Positions 25,394-32,870 of a stretch of DNA of 64,000 nt are shown piece after piece. The notes under the pieces are model-generated. The model worked only from the letters and a program-made list of their open reading frames with translations, was not told where the DNA came from and made no database searches. Position numbers and translations under genes: made by a program. How positions within the stretch are numbered: the first letter of the stretch is position 1; every line of letters begins with the position of its first letter. The stretch comes from Candidatus Saccharimonadota bacterium (lineage in GTDB: Bacteria; Patescibacteriota; Saccharimonadia; Saccharimonadales; Saccharimonadaceae), in the NCBI GenBank assembly GCA_017405265.1, contig JAFRAS010000002.1, positions 1-64,000 of the forward strand, written 5' to 3'.

Positions 25394-25885
25394 ATGAAGA
25401 AGTACAACGTTTTAAAATGGAGCTTTAAGGTACTTGGTGTCTTGTTGGTAATAATTGGATGCGGTGCAGGTATGGGCTTTTGTATGGTGCTACGTTCCGA
25501 GGGTTTTAATTGTGGAATAGCACTATTGGCAATCATTTCCATAGCCGTAATGGCTACAGGCTTTGTGGCCAAATTCTACGCGCACGATTATGCCCTACAT
25601 TTCGCAACCGAGCAAACAGAATATCAAACTATCTACGGAACCGTGCTCTCGACCTTACCAAAGCCAAGGGCAAAAGCAACATTGCTCACCCTAGTATTGC
25701 CCGACGTGTACAATTCCAAAGCAACCATTGAAAAGGTTTTAGCCTGCGAACCAAACAAGCAATACCAAGTGGGCGACCAAATCCCGTTCATTTTTATCAT
25801 TCACCGTAGCAAAGACGGGGAATGCCTAGCTAGCGTCAATGATGGACCAGAATATCGCCATCTTATGTCATGGCTGGCCTCTTAA
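25394..25885 (+). CDS. Two-helix membrane protein of unknown function
   Basis: This 163-residue protein has two N-terminal membrane helices (VLGVLLVIIGCGAGMGFCMV and IALLAIISIAVMATGFVA, residues about 12-60) and a soluble C-terminal domain that is not recognised. The ATG at 25394 is set by GGAGGTGGG just upstream; an in-frame ATG at 25322 lacks a site. Codon use is more A/T-ending than in neighbouring housekeeping genes, suggesting acquired DNA. A terminator follows. Confidence 0.65.
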   Translation: MKKYNVLKWSFKVLGVLLVIIGCGAGMGFCMVLRSEGFNCGIALLAIISIAVMATGFVAKFYAHDYALHFATEQTEYQTIYGTVLSTLPKPRAKATLLTLVLPDVYNSKATIEKVLACEPNKQYQVGDQIPFIFIIHRSKDGECLASVNDGPEYRHLMSWLAS

Positions 25886-25887
25886 CA

Positions 25888-25910
25888 ACGCCCCGTTATG
25901 GGGCGTTTTT
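25888..25910 (+). terminator. Rho-independent terminator
   Basis: ACGCCCC/GGGGCGT with loop GTTAT, then TTTTT. Confidence 0.9.
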
Positions 25911-25967
25911 CATCTCCAAAAAAGTTGGCTCAAAATGATATAATTAAAGCAGTAAAAAGGACTTTTT

Positions 25968-26510
25968 ATGCCAAGACCAAAGAGCAAACAAGATTTATTA
26001 AAGGCTGGTGATGAGCACTACGTCAAGCTTATCGAAATGGCCGATGTAATGAGCGAGAAAGAGATGACGACTCCGTTTGATTTCTCCGGCGACCTATCAA
26101 AGAAAGAACGCCACTGGGACCGCGACAAAAACCTACGCGATATTTGGGTGCATTTGTACGAATGGCACCGTATGTTGCTAGAATTTGTTGATACAAATCT
26201 AAATAAAGGTGGTAACGCACCGTTTTTGCCAGAGCCATATACTTGGAAGACTTATGGCGACATGAACGTCGAGTATTGGAAGAAACACCAAAAGACTTCA
26301 CTAGAAGATGCAAGAAAAATGTTTGAGAAGTCACATAAAGACGTCATGAAACTAGCCGAAAGTCTGAGTGAAGAACAATTATTCACTAAAGGCATGTATC
26401 CTTGGGTTGGCGGCTCAGTACTTGGCTCATATTTTGTCAGCTGCCTCTCTTCTCACTACGACTGGGCAATGAAAAAGCTCAAAGCGCATAAGAAGAATTG
26501 TGAGAAATAA
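25968..26510 (+). CDS. ClbS/DfsB family (DUF1706) four-helix-bundle protein
   Basis: This 180-residue protein matches the ClbS/DfsB family: RPKSKQDLLKAGDEHYVKLI at the N-terminus, DRDKNLRDIWVHLYEWHRML, WKTYGDMNVEYW and a C-terminal SSHYDWAMKKLKAHKK. ClbS protects colibactin producers by modifying the toxin; most relatives have unknown roles. AAAGGA precedes the ATG and a TGATATAAT promoter lies 24 bases further upstream. It abuts the TfoX-like gene with no gap, forming an operon. Codon use is A/T-ending, so both genes were probably acquired. Confidence 0.87.
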   Translation: MPRPKSKQDLLKAGDEHYVKLIEMADVMSEKEMTTPFDFSGDLSKKERHWDRDKNLRDIWVHLYEWHRMLLEFVDTNLNKGGNAPFLPEPYTWKTYGDMNVEYWKKHQKTSLEDARKMFEKSHKDVMKLAESLSEEQLFTKGMYPWVGGSVLGSYFVSCLSSHYDWAMKKLKAHKKNCEK

Positions 26511-26810
26511 ATGGCAAGCACTAAAGAATATCGTGATTTTATATTAGAACAGTTATCGGAAGTCCCAGACGTAACTTGCCGTCCAATGATGGGGGAATTT
26601 CTTCTCTATTCGTCCGGCATCCTCTTCGGTGGCATTTACGACGACCGTCTCCTAGTCAAAATTGTTCCAGAAAACGAACAATACAAAATACCAGAGTCTA
26701 TCCCATACGACGGTGCCAAACCAATGTACCTGGTCGAAGAAGTGGATAATAAAGACAAGCTAGCAAAAATAATTAAAGATACAACAAGAGGACTACTCAA
26801 CAAAAAATAG
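26511..26810 (+). CDS. TfoX/Sxy N-terminal-domain protein
   Basis: This 99-residue protein has the TfoX_N fold: TKEYRDFILEQLSEVPDVTC, then RPMMGEFLLYSSGILFGGIY and DDRLLVKI. In Proteobacteria, full-length Sxy/TfoX activates competence genes, but stand-alone TfoX_N proteins are widespread with unknown function. Its ATG follows the upstream stop directly (TAAATG), so it is co-translated. A terminator follows and runs into the 3' end of the convergent tRNA-Gln. Confidence 0.85.
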   Translation: MASTKEYRDFILEQLSEVPDVTCRPMMGEFLLYSSGILFGGIYDDRLLVKIVPENEQYKIPESIPYDGAKPMYLVEEVDNKDKLAKIIKDTTRGLLNKK

Positions 26811-26828
26811 CCCCGAGGGCTCTTTTTT
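26809..26828 (+). terminator. Rho-independent terminator
   Basis: AGCCC/GGGCT with loop CGA, then CTTTTTT. Its last T is the final base of the convergent tRNA-Gln gene. Confidence 0.8.
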
Positions 26829-26902
26829 GGCTGGGTCGGCAGGATTCGAACCTGCGAATGACGGGACCAAAACCCGTTGCCTTACCGCTTGGCGACGACC
26901 CA
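26828..26902 (-). tRNA. tRNA-Gln (anticodon TTG)
   Basis: The minus strand folds into a complete tRNA: acceptor TGGGTCG/CGACCCA, anticodon stem ACGGG/CCCGT enclosing TTTTGGT (anticodon TTG), T-loop TTCGAAT, discriminator G and encoded CCA. A TGGTATAAT -10 stands about eight bases upstream (around 26911-26919). Confidence 0.95.
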
Positions 26903-26950
26903 CTACTCTAATTATACCACAAAATAGCATTTTTAAACAGGTCAGACAAA

Positions 26951-26984
26951 GAAGCTCCGAGAAAACTACTTTTCTCGGAGCTTC
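26951..26984. repeat. Perfect 15-bp hairpin, related to one at 60487
   Basis: GAAGCTCCGAGAAAA (26951-26965) pairs with TTTTCTCGGAGCTTC (26970-26984) around CTAC. A near-identical hairpin follows the surface-protein gene at 60487-60520. There is no strong T-run, so this copy is not a typical terminator. Confidence 0.75.
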
Positions 26985-27034
26985 TCCTTCTACCCACCTT
27001 GCCTTTCCTCCTCATATCTGTTATAATCTCAAAA

Positions 27035-28189
27035 ATGATCAAAATCGACAAATTCATCCCCGGCGGCCAATCCCTCGCAACCCTCGATAGTGGCAAAAAG
27101 GCCTTCTTCTGGAACGCCCTCGAAGGCGAAACCGTCCTTGAATACAAAATCCTCAAAGAAAAATCCACCTATCTCGAAGCTGTCGCGACGAAAATCGAGA
27201 ACCCCTCCCCTTTCCGCGCCGAGCCGAGAAACGCTCACTTCCTCTCGACCTCCCCCTTCGAAATCCTCGACTACTCTTACGAGCTAAAAATCAAACAAGA
27301 ATTAGTGAAAGAACAATTCCGTGAACAAGGCCTAACCATACCCCTTCCCGAAATCATAACCGACGGCAAAGATTATTTCTACCGCAACAAGGCCGAATAC
27401 GCCCTCTACTGGGACAACGAGAGCCAAAAAATCCTCCCCGCCGTCCACCTCCGTGGCACTCATAAAAAAATCCCGATTGAAACTTCCGCCCTCGACCGCC
27501 CCGAAATCTGGAAAAGAGCCAACGAAATTATCGCCGAACTAAATAAAAACCACGAACCGGCTTACAAATACCAATCTCTCCTCCTCCGCGCGGACCAACA
27601 GGGAACCGTCGAAGGCGGCCTCTTCGAGAACAAAAAGCCCCACCCTGTCTTTAATCTCCTCGAGGACGAAATCTTGGGGCGCACCTACTCTTACTCCCCG
27701 AACGGCTTTTTCCAGATTAACCTCCCCGTTTACGAAATGGCTCTGAAAGAAATCGCGAAACACGTCGAAAATTCGAATATCCTCGACCTCTATTCCGGCG
27801 TCGGCACCATCGGCCTCTCTTTGAAATCCGCCGAACACGTCACTCTCGTCGAGTCCAACCCCTCCGCCTTCAAAGAACTAGAATATAACTGTAAAACCCG
27901 CGATAACGCCACCCCTCTCTTTAAAAAATCCGAAGAAGCCCTCGACGAAATCGAACAAAACAAAACCGTCATCCTCGACCCCCCTCGCGCCGGCTGTGAC
28001 GAGAAGCTCCTGACCCGCCTCCTCTCCGTCGCCCCCGAAAAAATCATCTACCTCTCCTGCAACCCCGCGACCGAAGCCCGCGACGTGAAAATCCTCTCCG
28101 AAAAATACCGAATAAACTCCATAAAACTCTTCAACTTCTTCCCGAAGACCCCCCACATTGAGTCCCTCGTAATTCTTACATTAAAATAG
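27035..28189 (+). CDS. RNA (uracil-5-)-methyltransferase, TrmA/RlmD family
   Basis: This 384-residue SAM-dependent enzyme methylates C5 of uridine in tRNA or rRNA. It has SPNGFFQIN, the SAM-binding LDLYSGVGTIGLSL, the VILDPPRAGCDEK motif, and the catalytic Cys in IYLSCNPAT. The four-Cys iron-sulfur cluster of RlmD is not evident, so the target (tRNA U54 or 23S U1939) is open. The ATG at 27035 is seven bases after TATAAT (27022-27027), predicting a leaderless mRNA. Confidence 0.92.
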   Translation: MIKIDKFIPGGQSLATLDSGKKAFFWNALEGETVLEYKILKEKSTYLEAVATKIENPSPFRAEPRNAHFLSTSPFEILDYSYELKIKQELVKEQFREQGLTIPLPEIITDGKDYFYRNKAEYALYWDNESQKILPAVHLRGTHKKIPIETSALDRPEIWKRANEIIAELNKNHEPAYKYQSLLLRADQQGTVEGGLFENKKPHPVFNLLEDEILGRTYSYSPNGFFQINLPVYEMALKEIAKHVENSNILDLYSGVGTIGLSLKSAEHVTLVESNPSAFKELEYNCKTRDNATPLFKKSEEALDEIEQNKTVILDPPRAGCDEKLLTRLLSVAPEKIIYLSCNPATEARDVKILSEKYRINSIKLFNFFPKTPHIESLVILTLK

Positions 28190-28191
28190 TA

Positions 28192-28220
28192 TTGACATTT
28201 TTTCTCATCTGTGATATAAT
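28192..28220 (+). promoter_or_regulatory. Consensus promoter
   Basis: TTGACA (28192-28197), 17 bases, and TATAAT (28215-28220). The leader to the ATG at 28277 contains a TGTTC/GAACA hairpin. Confidence 0.88.
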
Positions 28221-28276
28221 TAAAAAATGCTTTGTTCTAAGGAACAGAGTTGTATCTTAAAAGGAGGTGTCAAATC

Positions 28277-28945
28277 ATGGCACAAACTGTAGCATCGGTT
28301 GTCAGACCCGAACAACTCGCGACCGCAATCGTCGCCTCCACCGTAGCCAAAAACCTCGTTGAGGAAATGGCGAAGACCGAAATCGAAAAATCCGTCCCGA
28401 CGATTTTCCGTTACTGGGCAGTCGTCATCCACGGGCACATAGCGAAAAACTATGCCGAATTAAGCCAAGAAATCAGCCAGGGAAACACCCATTTTAAATT
28501 CCTGGCCGAATCCCTGAGCGGCGGCGTCACCTGCGAAAAAGACGCTGAATTTTCCCAGTCCGACCACCACCTTATCCAGGTCAAATTAAGCGACGGCCGC
28601 TGGCACGACCTCACCCCTTACGAAATGGAACACACATCCCTGATCGAGTCCATTTCCCAGTGGCATCTGGACGACGGCGACTTCCTGCTCGCCCCGAACT
28701 CCGACACCGCCTACTCTGGCGACGTCCACCTCCGGGGTTTCCTAAGAAACGGCAGGTACCTCGCGGACCCCATCCGGGTCAAATTCGTCGCCGAGGTTGC
28801 CCCCGCCGTCTCTCTGGTTCTGACTGACCACGGCATCTGGCAGGCTTCCGCCCCCATGACCCACGAAATGTTCTACACCCGTTACCAGAAACAGATTGCC
28901 TACGACAGCTACCTTGTGAACTCTCACTACGCTTACGCCACTTGA
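28277..28945 (+). CDS. Soluble protein of unknown function
   Basis: This 222-residue protein has no signal peptide or membrane helix and is not recognised. The N-terminus is helical; the rest is beta-rich with many Asp, Ser and His. The ATG at 28277 follows AAGGAGGTG (about 28261-28269). It is a single-gene unit with its own perfect promoter, leader hairpin and terminator, the layout seen for accessory genes in this window. Confidence 0.65.
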   Translation: MAQTVASVVRPEQLATAIVASTVAKNLVEEMAKTEIEKSVPTIFRYWAVVIHGHIAKNYAELSQEISQGNTHFKFLAESLSGGVTCEKDAEFSQSDHHLIQVKLSDGRWHDLTPYEMEHTSLIESISQWHLDDGDFLLAPNSDTAYSGDVHLRGFLRNGRYLADPIRVKFVAEVAPAVSLVLTDHGIWQASAPMTHEMFYTRYQKQIAYDSYLVNSHYAYAT

Positions 28946-28953
28946 CATCTTTA

Positions 28954-28977
28954 CCCCCGAGAAATCGGGGGCTTTTT
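28954..28977 (+). terminator. Rho-independent terminator
   Basis: CCCCCGA/TCGGGGG with loop GAAA, then CTTTTT. Confidence 0.92.
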
Positions 28978-28993
28978 ATGTTATAATTACCCT

Positions 28994-29368
28994 ATGTCAA
29001 CCATTTTCACCAAAATCATCAAGGGCGAAATCCCGGCTTACAAAATCTACGAAGACGAAAAAACTTACGCTTTCCTCGACAACAACCCCAAAACCCGCGG
29101 CCACGTCCTCGTCGTCCCGAAAATAGAAGTCGATAAAGTTTATGACCTCCCCGACGATTATTACGCCGCTCTCTGGGACTCCGTCAAAAAAGTCTGCCAC
29201 CGTCTCGAAGAGGTTTATCACACTCGCGCCCTCATCCAGGTCATGGGCACCGACGTCCCCCACTCCCACGTCCACGTTTTCCCACTGGATGAAACCTGGG
29301 AACCCGGCCGCCATCTCTCCTTCACCCCTGAAGAATACGAAGAGATAAGAAAAGAACTCGCCTTCTAA
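28994..29368 (+). CDS. HIT-family nucleotide hydrolase
   Basis: This 124-residue HIT protein hydrolyses nucleoside phosphoramidates or dinucleotides (HINT/Fhit branch). It has IFTKIIKGEIPAYKIYEDEK at the N-terminus, GHVLVVPK, and the catalytic triad in PHSHVHVFP. The ATG at 28994 lies six bases after TATAAT (28982-28987), so it is leaderless. Confidence 0.93.
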   Translation: MSTIFTKIIKGEIPAYKIYEDEKTYAFLDNNPKTRGHVLVVPKIEVDKVYDLPDDYYAALWDSVKKVCHRLEEVYHTRALIQVMGTDVPHSHVHVFPLDETWEPGRHLSFTPEEYEEIRKELAF

Positions 29369-29370
29369 TC

Positions 29371-29399
29371 TTGACAAAAATAACCATATGTGCTATAAT
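29371..29399 (+). promoter_or_regulatory. Consensus promoter, identical to 14327-14355
   Basis: TTGACA (29371-29376), 17 bases, and TATAAT (29394-29399). 32 bases here are identical to those before the gene at 14364, but this copy drives a leader of about 60 bases with a GCTC/GAGC hairpin and a strong Shine-Dalgarno site. Confidence 0.9.
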
Positions 29400-29463
29400 T
29401 ATCTCAGCTCTTAACCGAGCCGGATTTTGCAATTTGCAAAAAGTTCTTTAAAAGGAGGATTTT

Positions 29464-29754
29464 ATGGACATCTTTTACAAAATTTTCAAGCGCCATCATC
29501 TTTTTTCTCTCTCAATAAAGCCTATTACTGACGAGAAGACAAAAATCACTTTTGATGAAACCGCTATCCGCCCCACCAAAGAAGATTTCCACGCCCTGCA
29601 GCTTTTGCTCAAAGCAAGCCACCCGAACGTCATTTTTGACTACAGCGACGCCGAAAAAGGCAACCTCTACCTCTCCGATCACTCCACTCCGACCAAAAGT
29701 CACCTTCGAGTTGCCGAATCCGACCTTCTCCGCTGGCTAAAAACCTGGCTCTGA
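29464..29754 (+). CDS. Small protein of unknown function
   Basis: This 96-residue soluble protein is not recognised. AAAAGGAGG lies before the ATG at 29464. It is another single-gene unit with a perfect promoter, a hairpin in the leader, and a terminator. Confidence 0.6.
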   Translation: MDIFYKIFKRHHLFSLSIKPITDEKTKITFDETAIRPTKEDFHALQLLLKASHPNVIFDYSDAEKGNLYLSDHSTPTKSHLRVAESDLLRWLKTWL

Positions 29755-29772
29755 ATTTCCCCTCCTCCTCTC

Positions 29773-29794
29773 GCCCCCGCAAGGGGGCATTTTT
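29773..29794. terminator. Terminator between convergent genes
   Basis: GCCCCC/GGGGGC with loop GCAA, then ATTTTT on the + strand. It overlaps the last bases of the amidinotransferase gene. Confidence 0.85.
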
Positions 29795-30641
29795 ATTCAA
29801 TCTCGAGACTCACGCACCTAATAAACCCGCCCCCGCGAATAAGTTCCGAAACCTCCGGCGTGAGGACCCTGAGCCCTCTTTTTTCGAGCTCTTCTTTCAA
29901 CTTCGGCGCCCTAGAGGACATTATCACCGTCTCCCCCGTCGAAACGAGATTACAGGCGAATCCCTCAACCGCCTCCTCGAGCGACACTTTTATTTTTTCC
30001 ATCGGTAGCGCCTCAATTTTCTCCACCGACTCGCTCTCGAGCGCCTCTGGACAATATGCAATCAGCTCATCCGAAATCACCGCCACCGCAAGGTCAAGGT
30101 CATAAAAGAACGAATCGGCTCTCTTAGTCTCGGGATTGACAAACACGCTCCCGTCCTCATTCAACTTCGGTCGCGTTTTGACGAGCACGAGCTCGAGGCC
30201 GAGCTCTTTCGCCGCAAATTCCTGTGCTTGTGCCTCAGACCGATACCCATTCCCTCCGATTAAATACTTCGAAACTCTGAGGGAATCACCCTGCCCCGAG
30301 AATAACATTTCATTCGGCACCGACACGCAGTCAATCCCCATCCCCTCGAGCACTTTTCGAGCATATTCCTCCTCCCCTCTCCTTGCCTCCGGCAACCTCG
30401 CCATCACCGCCTTCCCATGATAAACCAGCCCCCAGTTCGCCGTATATACCCCGTCCTGGCACCCGACCGGCGCCGCGACCTGCACCACCTCTATCCCCGC
30501 TTCCCGAAAGCACTCGACAATCCGCTTATGCTCCTCCACCGCCCGCGCCACGTCAATTTCTTTCTCATCATAATACGGATTAATCTTGTGCAAATTCGAA
30601 AACTGCGTGGGGTCCGAAACTAATAACTTTTTGTTTCTCAT
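29793..30641 (-). CDS. Amidinotransferase / dimethylarginine dimethylaminohydrolase-like protein
   Basis: This 282-residue protein has the five-bladed guanidino-modifying enzyme fold. The nucleophilic Cys is retained in GGGFIRCVSLEI near the C-terminus, and FACNLVSTGETVIMS matches the family. Two catalytic regions differ from textbook DDAH/ADI: the usual FEGxGD region reads FSGQGDSL, and the HLD motif reads YDLDLAVAVI, so the catalytic His is Asp. It may define a subfamily with different chemistry. Its ATG overlaps the murE stop (ATGA, 30638-30641), so it is translationally coupled to peptidoglycan synthesis. Confidence 0.8.
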   Translation of the reverse strand: MRNKKLLVSDPTQFSNLHKINPYYDEKEIDVARAVEEHKRIVECFREAGIEVVQVAAPVGCQDGVYTANWGLVYHGKAVMARLPEARRGEEEYARKVLEGMGIDCVSVPNEMLFSGQGDSLRVSKYLIGGNGYRSEAQAQEFAAKELGLELVLVKTRPKLNEDGSVFVNPETKRADSFFYDLDLAVAVISDELIAYCPEALESESVEKIEALPMEKIKVSLEEAVEGFACNLVSTGETVIMSSRAPKLKEELEKRGLRVLTPEVSELIRGGGFIRCVSLEIE

Positions 30642-32002
30642 AATTTCCGAATCGCTTTCTTCACCTCAGTTAGCTCATAATACTTATGCGCCCCGTCCTT
30701 CCGCTCAATCGTTTTCTCGTTACCCTTCCCAAGAAACATCACGAGGTCGCCTTTTTTCGCCATCCGACACGCGAACAAAATCGCCTCCGGCCGATCGAGA
30801 ATCTTAAACAAATCCACCTCGTCCTTTTTCCCACTCTTCCTCGCCCCCACCGCAATCTGCTCCAAAATCTTCTCCCCCGGCGTATCTCTGTCGTCCTCTT
30901 CGGTGAGCACCACCACATCCGCATATTTTCCCGCAATTCTCCCCATCGGCTCCCTTTTCGACGGGTCCCTGTGCCCCCCCGCACTCCCAAAAACCACAAT
31001 CAGCCTCCCTTTCGTCGCCTCTTTCATACTCGGAAGCAATTTCTCGAACGCATCCGGTGTATGCGCATAATCAATCATCGCCTCAAATTTCTGCCCCTCA
31101 CGAATCGTCACCATCCTCCCCTCGACGCTCTCTAACGCGAAAATCCCGCGGACAATCTCCTCATCCGACAGCCCGAGCCTCTTCCCAACGCACAGCGCCG
31201 CGAGGGAATTATACACATTAAACTCCCCCGGAATCTGCGTCTTAATAGTGATGTCAGAGGTTGCGTTCAGGAAGTCTTTTCTCGGGTAACGCGCAGGCCG
31301 CTGCCGAGCATTAGCGCGCGCCGCCCGTGAAGACGGGCCGGCGCGACGCGCCCCGAGAAAAGAGCTTCCTGAGATAGCAACCTCGTATTCCACCCCACTA
31401 TTTTTTAACTCAATCTCCCGCGCTTTAATCTCGCCTTTCTTCACTCCGTACGTAATAAATTCCTCGACGTCGCTCTTAAAAAACGCCGCACTCGGGTCGT
31501 CCGCGTTGATGACCCCGAACTTCGCTTTACGAAACAACTTCCTCTTCGCATCCCTATATTTCCGAAAAGTTTTATGATAATCGAGGTGCTCATGCGTCAC
31601 ATTCGTCATCACCGCCACCTCAATCGGAATCCCGAGTGTCCGAAATTGCGCCATCGCGTGCGACGTCACCTCAAGCACCAAAAACTCCGCGCCCGATTCT
31701 GCAATTTTCCGAATTCTCTTATTCAAAATCGCCGACTTTTCCGTCGTCATATGCGTCATCTGTTCGTTGAGTTTCGTCGTCCCCCACGCCACCGTCGTCA
31801 TCAGTCCGGCTTTCCGCCCCGCCTCATTCAACATTTTCCAGATCAAAAACGCCGTCGTCGTCTTCCCGTTCGTCCCCGTCACCCCAATCACCCTGAGTTT
31901 CTTCGCCGGCCACCCATACCTCATCCCCCAAAATCCCGCGCGCACAAAATGCACAGGCAACACAGCCTCATTATAAAAAGGCAACTTATCCAAATATTTC
32001 AT
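30638..32002 (-). CDS. murE: UDP-N-acetylmuramyl-tripeptide synthetase
   Basis: This 454-residue Mur ligase adds the third amino acid to UDP-MurNAc-dipeptide in the cytoplasm. It has GVTGTNGKTTT (P-loop), MTTEKSA, VLEVTSHAM, TNVTHEHLDYH, EGRMVTIREG, IDYAHTPDA and GSAGGHRDPSKR. The lysine/DAP specificity motif was not assigned. About 40 residues rich in Arg and Ala (around GARRAGPSSRAARANARQRP) interrupt the central domain and are encoded by a 128-base palindrome (31257-31384). The ATG at 32002 lies six bases after TATAAT (32009-32014); the bases between read GGAGGA. Confidence 0.94.
   Translation of the reverse strand: MKYLDKLPFYNEAVLPVHFVRAGFWGMRYGWPAKKLRVIGVTGTNGKTTTAFLIWKMLNEAGRKAGLMTTVAWGTTKLNEQMTHMTTEKSAILNKRIRKIAESGAEFLVLEVTSHAMAQFRTLGIPIEVAVMTNVTHEHLDYHKTFRKYRDAKRKLFRKAKFGVINADDPSAAFFKSDVEEFITYGVKKGEIKAREIELKNSGVEYEVAISGSSFLGARRAGPSSRAARANARQRPARYPRKDFLNATSDITIKTQIPGEFNVYNSLAALCVGKRLGLSDEEIVRGIFALESVEGRMVTIREGQKFEAMIDYAHTPDAFEKLLPSMKEATKGRLIVVFGSAGGHRDPSKREPMGRIAGKYADVVVLTEEDDRDTPGEKILEQIAVGARKSGKKDEVDLFKILDRPEAILFACRMAKKGDLVMFLGKGNEKTIERKDGAHKYYELTEVKKAIRKL
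31257..31384. repeat. 128-base palindromic element inside murE, in frame
   Basis: The ends pair exactly: GAGGTTGC (31257-31264) with GCAACCTC (31377-31384), TCAGGAAG (31267-31274) with CTTCCTGA (31365-31372), and CTTTTCTCGGG (31276-31286) with CCCGAGAAAAG (31352-31362). The GC-rich centre forms a further hairpin (CCCGT/ACGGG, flanked by CGCGCC/GGCGCG). It keeps the murE frame open and encodes a low-complexity stretch not expected in MurE. Confidence 0.85.
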
Positions 32003-32073
32003 TCCTCCATTATACCCCAATTTCCCCGTTTGAAAACCTTATCATTTTCCGCATTTTATGTTATAATATAAAA

Positions 32074-32847
32074 ATGTCTCAAAATATTCACTATCTCCTC
32101 TGGACCGGCGGCTTCGACTCAACCTTTCGCCTCGTCGAACTCGCGCGCATAGGTTGCACTGTTCAGCCCCTCTACGTCGAAAGCCCGAGCCGCAAGAGCC
32201 GCGCCCTCGAATCCTCCGCGCGGAAGAATATTTTGCGTGTCTTAAAAAATCATTCTCTGAACACCTTCATCCTCCCCGTCGAAAAAATCCCCCGCGAGAA
32301 CATCCCAGAAAATCAAAAAATCACTAACGCCTTCCGAGAAATCCGCCGTCACCACTGGCTCGGCGGCCAATATGAATATTTGGCTCGCCTCCTCGCCTCC
32401 CGTCCCGACCTCAAGGGCACCGAACTCGCCGTCGAAGACCTCTGGAGCAACACCGACCATTTCAGTCGCCTCCTCCGCGAAATCTGCACCCTAAAAAAAT
32501 CCGGCGACGCCTTCGTCATCGACCCCAAAAAATCAACGCCCGAGGGCCGTATCATCTTCGAAAATTTCCGCTTCGGCATCGCCACCCGCACCGAGCCCGA
32601 AATGTTGAATCTCCTCGAATCCTGGGGCTTCTCCGACGTCCTACAAAACATTTGGTTTTGTTTCCACCCGAAAAAAGGCCTCCCTTGCGGCCTCTGCAAC
32701 CCCTGCCGCGTCAAAATCGAATCTGGCCTCGCCTCCCTCCTCCCTCCCGCCGCTATCAGCCGCTACAAAAAGTTCTCTCACCTCAAGAAAAAATTCGGCC
32801 TAAAATTCGCCAAAAAACTCCGCCCCCTCCTCCGCCTTTTTAGCTAA
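32074..32847 (+). CDS. QueC-like PP-loop ATPase
   Basis: This 257-residue protein has a PP-loop at its N-terminus (LLWTGGFDSTFRLVELAR, like SGGxDST of QueC) and a C-terminal CGLCNPCR zinc motif like that of QueC. QueC makes 7-cyano-7-deazaguanine for queuosine, but the central part differs and relatives occur in surface-polysaccharide loci. No other queuosine gene is seen here. The ATG at 32074 is six bases after TATAAT (32062-32067). Confidence 0.75.
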   Translation: MSQNIHYLLWTGGFDSTFRLVELARIGCTVQPLYVESPSRKSRALESSARKNILRVLKNHSLNTFILPVEKIPRENIPENQKITNAFREIRRHHWLGGQYEYLARLLASRPDLKGTELAVEDLWSNTDHFSRLLREICTLKKSGDAFVIDPKKSTPEGRIIFENFRFGIATRTEPEMLNLLESWGFSDVLQNIWFCFHPKKGLPCGLCNPCRVKIESGLASLLPPAAISRYKKFSHLKKKFGLKFAKKLRPLLRLFS

Positions 32848-32870
32848 ATCAACACCTCACTCCCGCCCGT

